A stretch of DNA of 46,064 nt from Prevotella sp. UBA4376 (GCA_002391185.1 DGRY01000072.1:412-46475), one strand, 5' to 3'. Shown: positions 33,498 to 45,831, counted from the first letter of the stretch. Notes: generated from the sequence alone by a model not told the origin. Numbers and translations are program-made.

Positions 33498-35327
33498 TTA
33501 GTTTATGTTAATACTGTGGATACAGAGTTTATTCTCATTTCCATTGTCGGTTCCCTTGTAAACACCAAGAACAAGGGTAACATCCTTACCATCAAACTGA
33601 GTAAGATCATAGGTGAAAGTAGCATAACCTTCAGGATGATCTTTATCACCATTCTCATGGATAAACCTAACACAACCGTTAGCAGCCTCAGCCCACTGCT
33701 GCACCGATGCGTTTGAAGGCATTATATGTTTCACCTGCATGTCGTTGGTGATTGCTGTTAGTTTGAAATATGTAGCATTACTGCCATCGAAATTGCGACA
33801 CTTCAGAGTGAGATGATCGTGACCGGCAGCAATTGAGAACTTTGCATAGAAATAGCTCTGTGGCAATGTTGTACTAACAACTGCTCCACCACCATTTGTT
33901 TTTATCACGAAGCCCTCACCAGCAAATGGTTCTGGATCTTTCTGCAATGGAACAAACGACCATGCATATGCTATATGATTAACCTCACGCCAAGACTGAT
34001 AAGCCTCCCAATAACTGTCGCGATTGCCATTACGTGGAGATATACCAGAGAAACTATACGTTTTTTGAGGCATAGTTGAACGCACCATCTCACGGGTAAG
34101 AGCCCAATCAGATAATTCTTCATTAATGGTTGTTCCTGCCAACCATCCCCAGTTTTCTGTAGGCACAGCCTGAGTATTGAAGGCAATGCGACGCAAAACC
34201 AACTGTTTCCAGTAATCACCTGTTCTTGCACGATATGTACCAATAGCAATAACAATGTCCTTACCTACATATTCACTAAGGTCAAATACCTCACTTGCAT
34301 AGCTCTCAGAAGCTAAAGAACGGTTGTCGCCCACCTTAACAGCATGTGGTTCTGATGCACTCATATCAATAACCTGCACACCCCAAATAGCAGGATCGTC
34401 AGCAGATGCAGAATGTGTGCGACACTGAATGGTCATAATCTTATTGTCATCTGTAATATGTTTCATACCATATACGTATGAATCAAATTCTTTCAGATTA
34501 GCAGGGTTACTTCTGTCAGCCTCATCATTTCTTATGCGCAACGTCGTACCTTCGTTTTGTTCCTCCCAATTACCATAGAAGTCCATTGTAGCCATAAAGT
34601 CAGTTGACCAATCCCAATGAGGATAAGCTGTAGCATTGCGTCCACCAGTGTACTCGTTGAAATACCAATAATCGCAGTTCAACAAGTCATCAAGCGTTTT
34701 GTGAGGTAGAATCTGGCGTCCTCCCAGTGTTACATCTATGATGGCTGTTCCATCAACAAATCCATCTATTCCCACAGTACGAGTGATCGTTTCATAACCC
34801 TCATAAATAAAGGTTACGGTATATGCGTCAAGTGGCAAATTATCAATTACGAAACGCCCGTCTGCACCGGTAGTCACAGACTGAGTTTCACTTATGCTCA
34901 CCTTAACACCTGCCTTGGGAGCATTACCGTTCTTGGCATCAAGAACTACACCTGTGATTTTGGCAGCAGCATATTCCATAGCTGCATTGACCAAGGCAAC
35001 ACCTTTGTTATAGCTTGTTGGCGTAACCGTAACACTAAAGGTTTGATAATCAGCCTTACTAAAGGTGATAACATTTTTTTGTACTGACACGCCATTCAGT
35101 GTGTACTCACCTTCTGCATTAGTAACAGTAGTAAGTTCTGTACCTTCTACTTTTACCGCCACCCCCTCAAGCGGAGTGTTGTAATCGTCGGTAATGATTC
35201 CTGTAACAGTTCCTGTAGAATAGTTAGCAGACACATTGTCGTCATCACTACACGAACAGACTAAAAAACTCAGGCAGCCTAACAAAAGAAAAACTGCAAA
35301 CTGATTGATAAAGGTTTTCATGTTCAT
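33498..35327 (-). CDS. PUL-encoded lipoprotein with two carboxypeptidase-regulatory-like domains
   Basis: A 609-aa predicted surface lipoprotein from MNMKTFINQFAV; the lipobox is VCSC before SDDDN. The start at 35327 is chosen for the signal peptide; the frame is open 13 codons further up. Two CarboxypepD-regulatory-like beta-sandwiches come first (GTVTGIITDDYNTPLEGVAV at about 40 and KITGVVLDAKNGNAPKAGV at about 125). They are followed by a 400-residue region of glycan-binding-like beta-sandwiches (FDLSEYVGKDIVIAIGTYRA and FTYDLTQFDGKDVTLVLGVY are internally similar). I see no catalytic motif. It is the first gene of the PUL operon and probably a glycan-binding surface protein (SusE/F-like in role). 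Confidence 0.8.
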   Translation of the reverse strand: MNMKTFINQFAVFLLLGCLSFLVCSCSDDDNVSANYSTGTVTGIITDDYNTPLEGVAVKVEGTELTTVTNAEGEYTLNGVSVQKNVITFSKADYQTFSVTVTPTSYNKGVALVNAAMEYAAAKITGVVLDAKNGNAPKAGVKVSISETQSVTTGADGRFVIDNLPLDAYTVTFIYEGYETITRTVGIDGFVDGTAIIDVTLGGRQILPHKTLDDLLNCDYWYFNEYTGGRNATAYPHWDWSTDFMATMDFYGNWEEQNEGTTLRIRNDEADRSNPANLKEFDSYVYGMKHITDDNKIMTIQCRTHSASADDPAIWGVQVIDMSASEPHAVKVGDNRSLASESYASEVFDLSEYVGKDIVIAIGTYRARTGDYWKQLVLRRIAFNTQAVPTENWGWLAGTTINEELSDWALTREMVRSTMPQKTYSFSGISPRNGNRDSYWEAYQSWREVNHIAYAWSFVPLQKDPEPFAGEGFVIKTNGGGAVVSTTLPQSYFYAKFSIAAGHDHLTLKCRNFDGSNATYFKLTAITNDMQVKHIMPSNASVQQWAEAANGCVRFIHENGDKDHPEGYATFTYDLTQFDGKDVTLVLGVYKGTDNGNENKLCIHSININ

Positions 35328-35373
35328 TTTTAATTTAGGTATTATTATTTGATAGAGTTTTGTCAAACTGCCG

Positions 35374-35381
35374 CAAATGTA
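35374..35381 (-). promoter_or_regulatory. Promoter -7 box of the mannan PUL operon
   Basis: TACATTTG on the minus strand, about 47 bp upstream of the first gene's ATG at 35327. A GGGTTAAT motif (35403-35410) sits 22 bp upstream of the box, in the -33 region. Confidence 0.55.
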
Positions 35382-35402
35382 TAATCAACAAGATTAAATA
35401 TT

Positions 35403-35505
35403 GGGTTAATTTTGAATTAAAAAGCCAATTATTCTATTAACCCTACCAAAAAATAACCCTTTTTTGGCATTTTGACATTAAAAATAACCCAATTAATCGG
35501 TTAAC
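35403..35505. promoter_or_regulatory. Candidate operator array between the PUL and its regulator
   Basis: Motif TAACCC recurs: GGGTTAAT (35403-35410, inverted), ATTAACCC (35436-35443), AATAACCC (35452-35459), AATAACCC (35483-35490) and a partial GGTTAAC (35499-35505). The three direct copies are 16 and 31 bp apart. SARP-type regulators bind direct repeats, which fits the neighbouring gene. Confidence 0.5.
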
Positions 35506-35521
35506 TAAAAGATTATTTTTC

Positions 35522-35529
35522 TATCTTTG
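35522..35529 (+). promoter_or_regulatory. Promoter -7 box of the regulator gene
   Basis: TATCTTTG on the plus strand, 34 bp before the regulator ATG at 35564. An AATAACCC motif lies 32-39 bp upstream of it. Confidence 0.55.
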
Positions 35530-35563
35530 TCACCGAACAATCGTTATTCTTTTACCTAAAAAT

Positions 35564-38029
35564 ATGACTATCAGAACCTTTATTTTACTCTGCCTAATGG
35601 CAATTACGTCGAAAGTGGTAGCGCAGGGGCTCACTTTTCAAAGCAACGCCAATTCCATAGAACAGCGCACTTCATTCAGCGTGTTCAATGGAAATGAAAC
35701 AACCTTTGCTCATCAGCTAAATATAAAATTCAGCATGCAACTACCACTTCGTGAGGATGTGGGCTATGTCATACGCATTGTAGATGAAAAGAGCAACAAC
35801 GTGTTCAATGTGTTCTACGATGGCAGAGGAGACGATTATATGGCACTCAATGAAGAAGGCTACAAAAGCATACTTGTTTATCATTTCAATCGTGAACATC
35901 TGCGTCTTCGTCAGTGGTTTAATGTACAGGTGTGTTTTGATTTTGATAAAAAGAAAATTGCATTCTCGGTAGATGGGCACAAACAATCAATAAAGAAAGC
36001 CGATCTTCCAAACTCGTTCACACCACAAATTATCTTTGGCAGAAGTGACTATCTTATTGATGTACCCACATTCTCCATGAAAGATCTCGTTGTGAGTAAT
36101 ATGGATAATAGTTTTGTTTTTCCATTGTGCCAGTCAGAGGGTAACAATGTGTACACCAACGAAGATAAGCGCATAGGATATGTTGAAAATCCATATTGGG
36201 CCATCAACGACAGCTATCATTGGAAAAAAATATTCTCCAGCGAGTCGGATTCTCCTGCAGGTAATATCTATAATGCAAAAAAACACCAAATTCTGTACTA
36301 TAATAACGACATCATATATATACACAATATCATGTCGCAGCAAACCAAACGTATCAAGTTTGCTGTCCCCTGCCCTGTAACACTATATCTTGGCACCAGC
36401 TTCATAGACGAGATAGGTCAGAAACTATACACCTATGAAACCTACCGTGACGGCAAGACGGCAGAACAAGCATCGATAGCAAGTTTGAATCTCAACACAC
36501 TACTTTGGAATCCAGAGTCAACAGAACAGATAGAGGATGGACAAATGCATCACCACGGAGCGTTTTTCATGCCAGACCAACAACATTACACTATCTATGG
36601 TGGATTTGCTAATATGCGCTACCACGCAGCATTCTATACCTACGACATAAACAAGCATCATTGGACAATACGCAACGACATCAAAGGCGAGAAGTTCCCA
36701 CGCTATTTCCTTTCAATGGGTTATGATGGTAAGCGCTACGTATATATCTTTGGAGGAATGGGCAATGATTCTGGCGATCAAACAGTAGGACGACGTTTCT
36801 TCTATGATCTGCACCGACTTGACCTACGCACAAAAAAAATAGAAAAACTATGGGATGTAAACTGGAATGGAAAAAATAATTCTGTTTTCGTAAAGAACAT
36901 GATTGTGCGTGACGGCTACTTCTATACTATGGGGTATTCAGAGTTCCTTTCCGACTCACACCTCAAACTCTATCGCTTCTCCATAAAAGATGGCTCTTAT
37001 CAACAGCTGGGCGACTCTATTCCTATACACCCTGATAGAATAGAAACAGAAGCAAATCTGTTTTACGACCCTCTACTCCACAAATTTATTGCTACAGTAC
37101 AGGAATACAAGAATGAACACCATTCTGTATTCAATGCTTACACTATTAACGCTCCAGTACTATCAGAAGAAGCCTTTAACAATGCTAAAGTTGTGCCCAG
37201 TATCTCACACTGGTTTAACGCCGTTTTAGCCATAATGGCGCTACTAATAATTCTATTTATCATATACCACAGATATAAACATCGCAAACAAATAATACAA
37301 ACAGCTATTGACAACATTGGCGATGATGTTAGAATGCAGCCCAATGCCATGTATCTTTTTGGTAACTTCCAAGTGTTTAATTCAAAAGGGCAAGACATAT
37401 CGTTCATGTTTACAGATAAACTGCGACAGATAATATGTCTAATGATGCAATACGGCAAGGAGGGAATACCTTCACGCCATCTTGGAAACATCATGTGGGG
37501 GGATAAAACAGCCGACAAGATAAAAAACTCGCGTAGTGTGGCAATAAACCATTTGCGTAAGGCGCTTGAAGAACTCACAGGCATTGAAGTGATATACAAA
37601 AACAGCAATTTCATTCTTAACACCCAACAACCATTCTATTGCGACTATCAACAATTGTTGGAACTCATATCATCCGACGGAATATTAAGTGAGGCTGACA
37701 TCAACGAAATCTTACTTATTGTAGGACGAGGGAAATTCCTGTCGTTTAACGATAATGGCACACTCGATTCTTTCAGAACATCTGCCGACGAACAGGTGTT
37801 GGCTGTTTTGCGCAATATCCTACACATAGCTGAATCTGAAGATAAAATCCCCATTATGCTCAAAACTATCAACTGTATCTTCAATATAGACCCTATCAAC
37901 GATGAAGCTTATCGCCTGCAAATACGCATATTAAAACGTCTTGGACGAAATCTTGATATCGTTGAAGCTCAGTTACGCTACAAAACTGCCTGCAAAGAAT
38001 ATTATGGTCAAGAAATAACAATATCATAA
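35564..38029 (+). CDS. Membrane-spanning SARP-type regulator with periplasmic LamG-like and Kelch-like sensor
   Basis: An 821-aa protein. The signal peptide ends KVVAQG. Residues about 25-195 look like a concanavalin/LamG beta-sandwich (HLRLRQWFNVQVCFDFDKKK, SFTPQIIFGRSDYL). About 215-530 resembles a Kelch beta-propeller (YTIYGGFANMRYHAAFYTY, VYIFGGMGNDSGD). One helix (about 550-570, FNAVLAIMALLIILFIIYH) crosses the membrane, followed by basic residues. The cytoplasmic part has an OmpR-type winged helix (596-690, MYLFGNFQVFNSKGQDI, LGNIMWGDKTADKIKNS, VAINHLRKALEELTGI) and a BTAD-like TPR region (700-821, NIDPINDEAYRLQIRILKRL). It is divergent from the mannan PUL, whose expression it probably controls. 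Automatic annotation may call it galactose oxidase or Kelch protein. Confidence 0.85.
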   Translation: MTIRTFILLCLMAITSKVVAQGLTFQSNANSIEQRTSFSVFNGNETTFAHQLNIKFSMQLPLREDVGYVIRIVDEKSNNVFNVFYDGRGDDYMALNEEGYKSILVYHFNREHLRLRQWFNVQVCFDFDKKKIAFSVDGHKQSIKKADLPNSFTPQIIFGRSDYLIDVPTFSMKDLVVSNMDNSFVFPLCQSEGNNVYTNEDKRIGYVENPYWAINDSYHWKKIFSSESDSPAGNIYNAKKHQILYYNNDIIYIHNIMSQQTKRIKFAVPCPVTLYLGTSFIDEIGQKLYTYETYRDGKTAEQASIASLNLNTLLWNPESTEQIEDGQMHHHGAFFMPDQQHYTIYGGFANMRYHAAFYTYDINKHHWTIRNDIKGEKFPRYFLSMGYDGKRYVYIFGGMGNDSGDQTVGRRFFYDLHRLDLRTKKIEKLWDVNWNGKNNSVFVKNMIVRDGYFYTMGYSEFLSDSHLKLYRFSIKDGSYQQLGDSIPIHPDRIETEANLFYDPLLHKFIATVQEYKNEHHSVFNAYTINAPVLSEEAFNNAKVVPSISHWFNAVLAIMALLIILFIIYHRYKHRKQIIQTAIDNIGDDVRMQPNAMYLFGNFQVFNSKGQDISFMFTDKLRQIICLMMQYGKEGIPSRHLGNIMWGDKTADKIKNSRSVAINHLRKALEELTGIEVIYKNSNFILNTQQPFYCDYQQLLELISSDGILSEADINEILLIVGRGKFLSFNDNGTLDSFRTSADEQVLAVLRNILHIAESEDKIPIMLKTINCIFNIDPINDEAYRLQIRILKRLGRNLDIVEAQLRYKTACKEYYGQEITIS

Positions 38030-38080
38030 TACGAGGGGGGATAAAAAAAAATCGGCGAAGATATTCTCCCCTCCGACGTC

Positions 38081-38110
38081 CGGTGCCGCCCATTGGCGAT
38101 GCACCGTTTT
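38081..38110 (+). terminator. Terminator of the regulator gene
   Basis: CGGTGC (38081-38086) pairs with GCACCG (38101-38106), and CGCC with GGCG inside, leaving a small loop. TTTT follows. It is 52 bp after the stop at 38029. The hairpin is strong, the U-run short. Confidence 0.65.
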
Positions 38111-38400
38111 GAATAACTAACAATCTTTTACCGATTTAATAACTAAAAACCTAAACTTTAAACCTAAAACCTGAACAATCTATGCTTTACCCTATCTAAT
38201 ACCTTTTGTCGTCCTCTACAATCTTTTTTTTTACCTTAACTAATACCTTTCTGTCGTCCTAAATTACAATCTTTGGTTTTACCTTAAACTAACACCCTTT
38301 TAACTATCTTTACCTGAATCAATAATACCTGAATCAATCTTTATCTTTACCTTAAGAACAACATTGTCTATTGTTTCTTTTTATTTATCTTTTGACAATG
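38111..38400. repeat. Gene-free region with degenerate ~45-bp tandem repeats
   Basis: Part of the 583-bp gap between the regulator and the GH2 gene. Units containing CTAATACCTTT, GTCGTCCT, TACAATCTTT and TTTACCTTAA start at 38196, 38240 and 38289 (period 44-49 bp). TACCTGAATCAA also repeats twice near 38320. The region has few G on the plus strand. CATTGTC/GACAATG (38362-38368, 38394-38400) can pair. I see no gene. Confidence 0.6.
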
Positions 38401-38572
38401 CAAAGGTATAACAAGTTTCAATTCCCACAATAGATTATTTCCCTTTTTCATCTAAAAATATCACTTTCTTGACCTAAATCAATCTTTTGTGTGCGCACAC
38501 AACATGTTTTAAAGCATCCATTCATTTTACATCTTTTATAATATATCTTTCGTTGATGTTGCAATTTATTAC

Positions 38573-38580
38573 TAAATTTG
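38573..38580 (+). promoter_or_regulatory. Bacteroidota -7 box for the GH2 beta-galactosidase gene
   Basis: TAAATTTG on the plus strand, 32 bp upstream of the ATG at 38613. A TTG lies 17 bp further up, slightly closer than usual. Confidence 0.5.
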
Positions 38581-38609
38581 CACCCAAGCTTAACTATCAT
38601 AAAAAATAA

Positions 38610-41783
<3,174 letters not shown>

Positions 41784-41807
41784 CAAATTTCCAACATTAT
41801 TACACAT

Positions 41808-41837
41808 AAAATCCACCCTTTCATGGGTGGATTTTTG
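41808..41837 (+). terminator. Terminator after the GH2 beta-galactosidase gene
   Basis: AATCCACCC (41810-41818) pairs with GGGTGGATT (41825-41833), followed by TTTTTG. The -7 box of GH51 (41838-41845) starts directly after the T-run, so one site ends GH2 transcription and begins that of GH51. Confidence 0.8.
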
Positions 41838-41845
41838 TATTTTTG
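41838..41845 (+). promoter_or_regulatory. Bacteroidota -7 box for the GH51 gene
   Basis: TATTTTTG on the plus strand, directly after the GH2 terminator tail and about 87 bp upstream of the ATG at 41933. Confidence 0.45.
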
Positions 41846-41932
41846 TACCATCGAAACTTTTGAAAGTTCAGAAGATAAAGAATTATAGATTATGAATATA
41901 ACACTCAAACAGATGAACAAATAAGCTCAAAT

Positions 41933-43873
41933 ATGATAACAAAACCTAAATCCTTAGCAGTTATGCTACTTGCAGCCCTCACATCTCTTGGTGCGAGCGC
42001 ACAGCACAAACTCACAGTAAACACCACTCCTGGTGCACCCATTCAGTCAACCATGTATGGCATCTTCTTTGAGGATATCAACTTTGGTGCTGATGGTGGT
42101 CTTTATGCCGAGATGGTTGAAAACCGCAGTTTTGAATTTCCCGATCACACCATGGGTTGGAACACCTTTGGCAATGTGAGCATCAACGATTTCAAACCTG
42201 CTTTTTCGCGCAATCCTCACTATGTAACCCTTCGCAATGCCGGTCACAACCAAAAATTCACCGGGCTTGAGAATCGTGGCTTCTTTGGTATGGGATTAAA
42301 GAAAGGCATGACATACAACTTCTCAGTTTATGCCCGTCTTGCCGACCTTCAAGGCAAAGCAGCAACTTTCCGTGTTGAACTTGTTGGCGATGATGATGTA
42401 CCTATTTCTTGTGACACCATAACTGTTACTGAAAACAAGTGGCATAAATACACAGCCACACTCACATCAACCAAAACAGTACAAAAAGGTCTTATGCGCA
42501 TCTTCCTCATGTCTGCCGAAGGTGTTGACCTCGACCACATCAGTCTATTCCCTGCCGATAACTGGAACGGACTTCGTGCCGACCTCGTGAAAGACCTAAA
42601 AGACTTGCACCCTGGCATTTTCCGCTTTCCAGGAGGATGTATCGTTGAAGGCACCGACCTCGAAACACGTTATCAATGGAAAAACAGTGTTGGTAATGCC
42701 GAGAACCGTCCACTCAACGAAAACCGTTGGAACTACACCTTCCCTCATAGAATGTATCCCAACTATTATCAGAGTTATGGCTTAGGTTTCTATGAGTTCT
42801 TCCTACTCTCTGAACATATTGGTGCCGAACCTTTACCTGTTGTTTCTTGCGGTTTGGCATGCCAGTTCCAAAACAAAGACGACGACAAGAACGCACATGT
42901 AGCCGTTGAAGATCTTCAAAGCTATATCGACGATGCTCTCGACCTCATAGAGTTTGCCAATGGTTCAGTTAACACCAAGTGGGGTAAGCTTCGCGCCGAT
43001 ATGGGACACCCTGCACCTTTCAACCTCAAACAGATTGGTATTGGTAATGAACAATGGGGTAAAGTTTATCCAGAGCGTCTTGCTAAGTTTATAGATCAGA
43101 TACGCGCAAAATATCCAAATATCAAGATTTGTGGCACCAGTGGTCCTTCTGCCTCAGGCAAAGATTTTGATTACGGCTGGGAGCAGATGCGTAAGCTAAA
43201 GGTTGACCTTGTTGACGAGCACTACTATATGAAGCCAGAATGGTTCTTCAACAACGCATCACGCTATGATAACTACTCACGCAAAGGTCCAAAGGTATTT
43301 GCAGGCGAATATGCAGCACATGCAGAAAACGAACCAAACTCTTTCGAAGCAGCCCTTTCAGAGGCTTGCTTTATGACAGGCTTAGAGCGCAATGCCGACC
43401 TTGTTCACCAAGCCACCTATGCCCCACTCTTTGCTCATGTAGAAGGATGGCAGTGGCGTCCTGACCTCATCTGGTTCGACAACCTCACCTCTGTGCGTTC
43501 AGCCAATTGGTATGTTCAAGCACTCTATGGCAACAATGCTGGTACCAATGTGCTTTCTATTACCGAAGATGGTAAGGCACTCACTGGTCAGAACGGATTA
43601 TATGCCTCTGCATGCTACGATAAACCAACCAAAGATTATATTGTAAAGGTTGGTAATAACTCAGACAAGCCTCAACAACTAATCATCAGTTTCAAGGGAA
43701 TAAAGAATCTTGGGGCAGGCAAGGCTACCCTTCTGCACAGCGACAACCTGCTACAGGAGAACACCATCAACAACAAATATGCCGTTGTTCCTGTTACAAC
43801 AGATATCAAAGCTGATGGCAACACACTAACCATCACCATCCCTGCAAAGAGTTTTGTCGTTTACCGTTTCTAA
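41933..43873 (+). CDS. GH51 alpha-L-arabinofuranosidase with an N-terminal CBM-like domain
   Basis: A 646-aa exported enzyme (signal ending SLGASAQ). The N-terminus carries the first barrel strand (YGIFFEDINFGADGGLYAEM), then a CBM4/9-like insert (about 75-205, LKKGMTYNFSVYARLADLQG), then the rest of the TIM barrel. The acid/base Glu is in IGIGNEQWG and the nucleophile Glu in VFAGEYAAH, both intact. The C-terminal beta-domain ends IPAKSFVVYRF. It would remove L-arabinofuranose side chains from arabinoxylan, arabinan or arabinogalactan. It follows a GH2 beta-galactosidase and is convergent with another GH2. Confidence 0.95.
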   Translation: MITKPKSLAVMLLAALTSLGASAQHKLTVNTTPGAPIQSTMYGIFFEDINFGADGGLYAEMVENRSFEFPDHTMGWNTFGNVSINDFKPAFSRNPHYVTLRNAGHNQKFTGLENRGFFGMGLKKGMTYNFSVYARLADLQGKAATFRVELVGDDDVPISCDTITVTENKWHKYTATLTSTKTVQKGLMRIFLMSAEGVDLDHISLFPADNWNGLRADLVKDLKDLHPGIFRFPGGCIVEGTDLETRYQWKNSVGNAENRPLNENRWNYTFPHRMYPNYYQSYGLGFYEFFLLSEHIGAEPLPVVSCGLACQFQNKDDDKNAHVAVEDLQSYIDDALDLIEFANGSVNTKWGKLRADMGHPAPFNLKQIGIGNEQWGKVYPERLAKFIDQIRAKYPNIKICGTSGPSASGKDFDYGWEQMRKLKVDLVDEHYYMKPEWFFNNASRYDNYSRKGPKVFAGEYAAHAENEPNSFEAALSEACFMTGLERNADLVHQATYAPLFAHVEGWQWRPDLIWFDNLTSVRSANWYVQALYGNNAGTNVLSITEDGKALTGQNGLYASACYDKPTKDYIVKVGNNSDKPQQLIISFKGIKNLGAGKATLLHSDNLLQENTINNKYAVVPVTTDIKADGNTLTITIPAKSFVVYRF

Positions 43874-43920
43874 TGTAAACTGTCAAATGTGTTTATATAA
43901 CTTTAAACACTAAATACATT

Positions 43921-43962
43921 AAAAAAGGAAGATAGCTTTTAATGAGCATATCTTCCTTTTTT
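43921..43962. terminator. Bidirectional terminator between GH51 and the GH2 glucuronidase-like gene
   Basis: AAAAAAGGAAGATA (43921-43934) pairs perfectly with TATCTTCCTTTTTT (43949-43962). A-run and T-run on both sides serve both convergent genes. Confidence 0.85.
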
Positions 43963-43963
43963 T

Positions 43964-45754
43964 CTACTTATTCTTATACCATTCCTTCAACACATAGAAA
44001 GCCTTTTTGCGCTTTCCCTTATCAGAAACCAATCCCTTGCGATTAAAATCTTTTTGAACAACAGGATTGATTCTGCGAGGAGAGCGGAAATCCTTCAAAA
44101 CCCATGGAGTCATTCCTGACAAGCCTTCAATCTTGCTCAACATATCAAGATTCTCCTTATACAGGTTTTCCTGAAACTCCTCTGTCCAGCGTTCGTTTTT
44201 ACTACCATGCAAACCAGCAACAGCACCTCCACCAAACTCACTAATGATAACAGGTTTATCATAAGGCACCTCCCATTTCATCTTTGGGGCATCATTCACA
44301 TCACGATACCAACCAATATACTCGTTGAAACTTATAATATCAACATACTTATTCATGTTGTCATTCAGTCGATTTACATAGTTCGACTGACCAGTTACCT
44401 CCATAGCCATTGATATCAAACGAGTATCATCCTCAGTCTTGGCAAACTTAGCCAATTCTGAAAGAAACTTATCACGCTCTGCACTATGTGGGGTTTCATT
44501 AGCTACCGACCACACAATAACGTTGGCACGGTTCTTATCTCTACCTATCATATCCTGCAACTGGCGCTTAGCATTAGCAAAAGTTTTCTCATTCTTCCAA
44601 TCTATAGTCCAATAACAAGGAATCTCCTCCCACAAAAGCACACCCTTACGTTCTGCTTCGCGAATAGCATGCTCATTATGTGGATAGTGAGCCAAACGCA
44701 TAAAGTTACACCCAAGGTCTTTAGCCCACGCAAGCAACGTATCAGCATCCTCAGCCGAGTTACAGCGTCGGCTGGTATAAGCAGTCTCCTCGTGCGAACT
44801 TATACCCTTCAAAAATATAGGTTTGCCATTCAAAAGAATCTGCTTGCCACGAGTTTCTATAGTGCGGAAACCAATCTCATCACTTATAGTCTCCTCTGCA
44901 GTTGTAATGCTCACCTTATAGAGTTTTGGATTTTCAGGACACCACAGTGATGGTTTAGCTTTCAACACCACATTTGCTTCACCTTGAGCATCGGTAACCA
45001 ATTTCTTTTTAATTTTCAGCTCAGGAATACTCAATGTAACCATTTTACCAGCTTTCTTCTCATTGAGCTTCAATTTTACATTGATAAGTTTAGTATTGCC
45101 CTTTACAAGCTGAAGAGAATAATCTTCTATATATGTTTCAGGCACAGAAACCATCATCACATCACGAGTGATGCCACCATAATTCCACCAGTCGAAAATC
45201 TGTGTAGGGATGTTTTCCTTCTTTCTATTGTTGTTCACCATAACAACAACAGTGTTTTCACCAGCCTTCACAACATCCGACACATCAAAGCAGAATGGAG
45301 TGAACCCACCTTCATGCACACCAACCTGCTTGCCATTCACCCACACACGACTCAGATAGTTGGCTCCAGCAAAATAAAGCAATGCCTTTCTCCCCTGTTC
45401 AGGTTTCCAATTGAATTTCTGACGATACCACACACTACCCTCATACCAATACAACTGTTCATCCTGTGTGTTCCAGTCGCCTGGCACCTTCATACTTTTA
45501 CTATCATCAAAGCTGTATTCCACCAAATCAGAGACATTTCGTGGCTTTGCATCAAGGAAAAAGCCCCATCGCGTAGGATTCATACGATAGTCATAGTAGC
45601 CAATATCTTGCTGATCAACAAAATATTTCCACATTCCATTGAGCGATGTAACACTTCGCCCATAAACATTCAAAGGTGCTTTCACCTCTTGGGCAGCCTT
45701 ACCTTGTAGCACAACAGTCCCCAATAAAAACAATGAAAAGAGTGTTTTCTTCAT
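43964..45754 (-). CDS. GH2 beta-glucuronidase-like glycosidase, exported
   Basis: A 596-aa enzyme with signal peptide MKKTLFSLFLLGTVVLQGKA. Domains follow the order jelly roll (35-210, YEGSVWYRQKFN, GANYLSRVWVNGKQVGVHEGG), immunoglobulin-like (to about 300) and TIM barrel. The acid/base Glu is in VWSVANETPHS and the nucleophile Glu in VIISEFGGGA. Near the C-terminus N-R-K (DFNRKGLVS) matches the N-x-K motif that contacts the carboxylate in beta-glucuronidases, so glucuronidase is the best call. Related GH2 beta-galactosidases can carry a similar NxKGLV stretch, so this is not certain. It has its own promoter and is convergent with GH51. Confidence 0.85.
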   Translation of the reverse strand: MKKTLFSLFLLGTVVLQGKAAQEVKAPLNVYGRSVTSLNGMWKYFVDQQDIGYYDYRMNPTRWGFFLDAKPRNVSDLVEYSFDDSKSMKVPGDWNTQDEQLYWYEGSVWYRQKFNWKPEQGRKALLYFAGANYLSRVWVNGKQVGVHEGGFTPFCFDVSDVVKAGENTVVVMVNNNRKKENIPTQIFDWWNYGGITRDVMMVSVPETYIEDYSLQLVKGNTKLINVKLKLNEKKAGKMVTLSIPELKIKKKLVTDAQGEANVVLKAKPSLWCPENPKLYKVSITTAEETISDEIGFRTIETRGKQILLNGKPIFLKGISSHEETAYTSRRCNSAEDADTLLAWAKDLGCNFMRLAHYPHNEHAIREAERKGVLLWEEIPCYWTIDWKNEKTFANAKRQLQDMIGRDKNRANVIVWSVANETPHSAERDKFLSELAKFAKTEDDTRLISMAMEVTGQSNYVNRLNDNMNKYVDIISFNEYIGWYRDVNDAPKMKWEVPYDKPVIISEFGGGAVAGLHGSKNERWTEEFQENLYKENLDMLSKIEGLSGMTPWVLKDFRSPRRINPVVQKDFNRKGLVSDKGKRKKAFYVLKEWYKNK

Positions 45755-45831
45755 TTTTTATAATGATTTATTTTAGTTATAAGTCAAAAAAATGCAGCCG
45801 CATCAACAGCCTCATCTTTAGATTATTGGCA

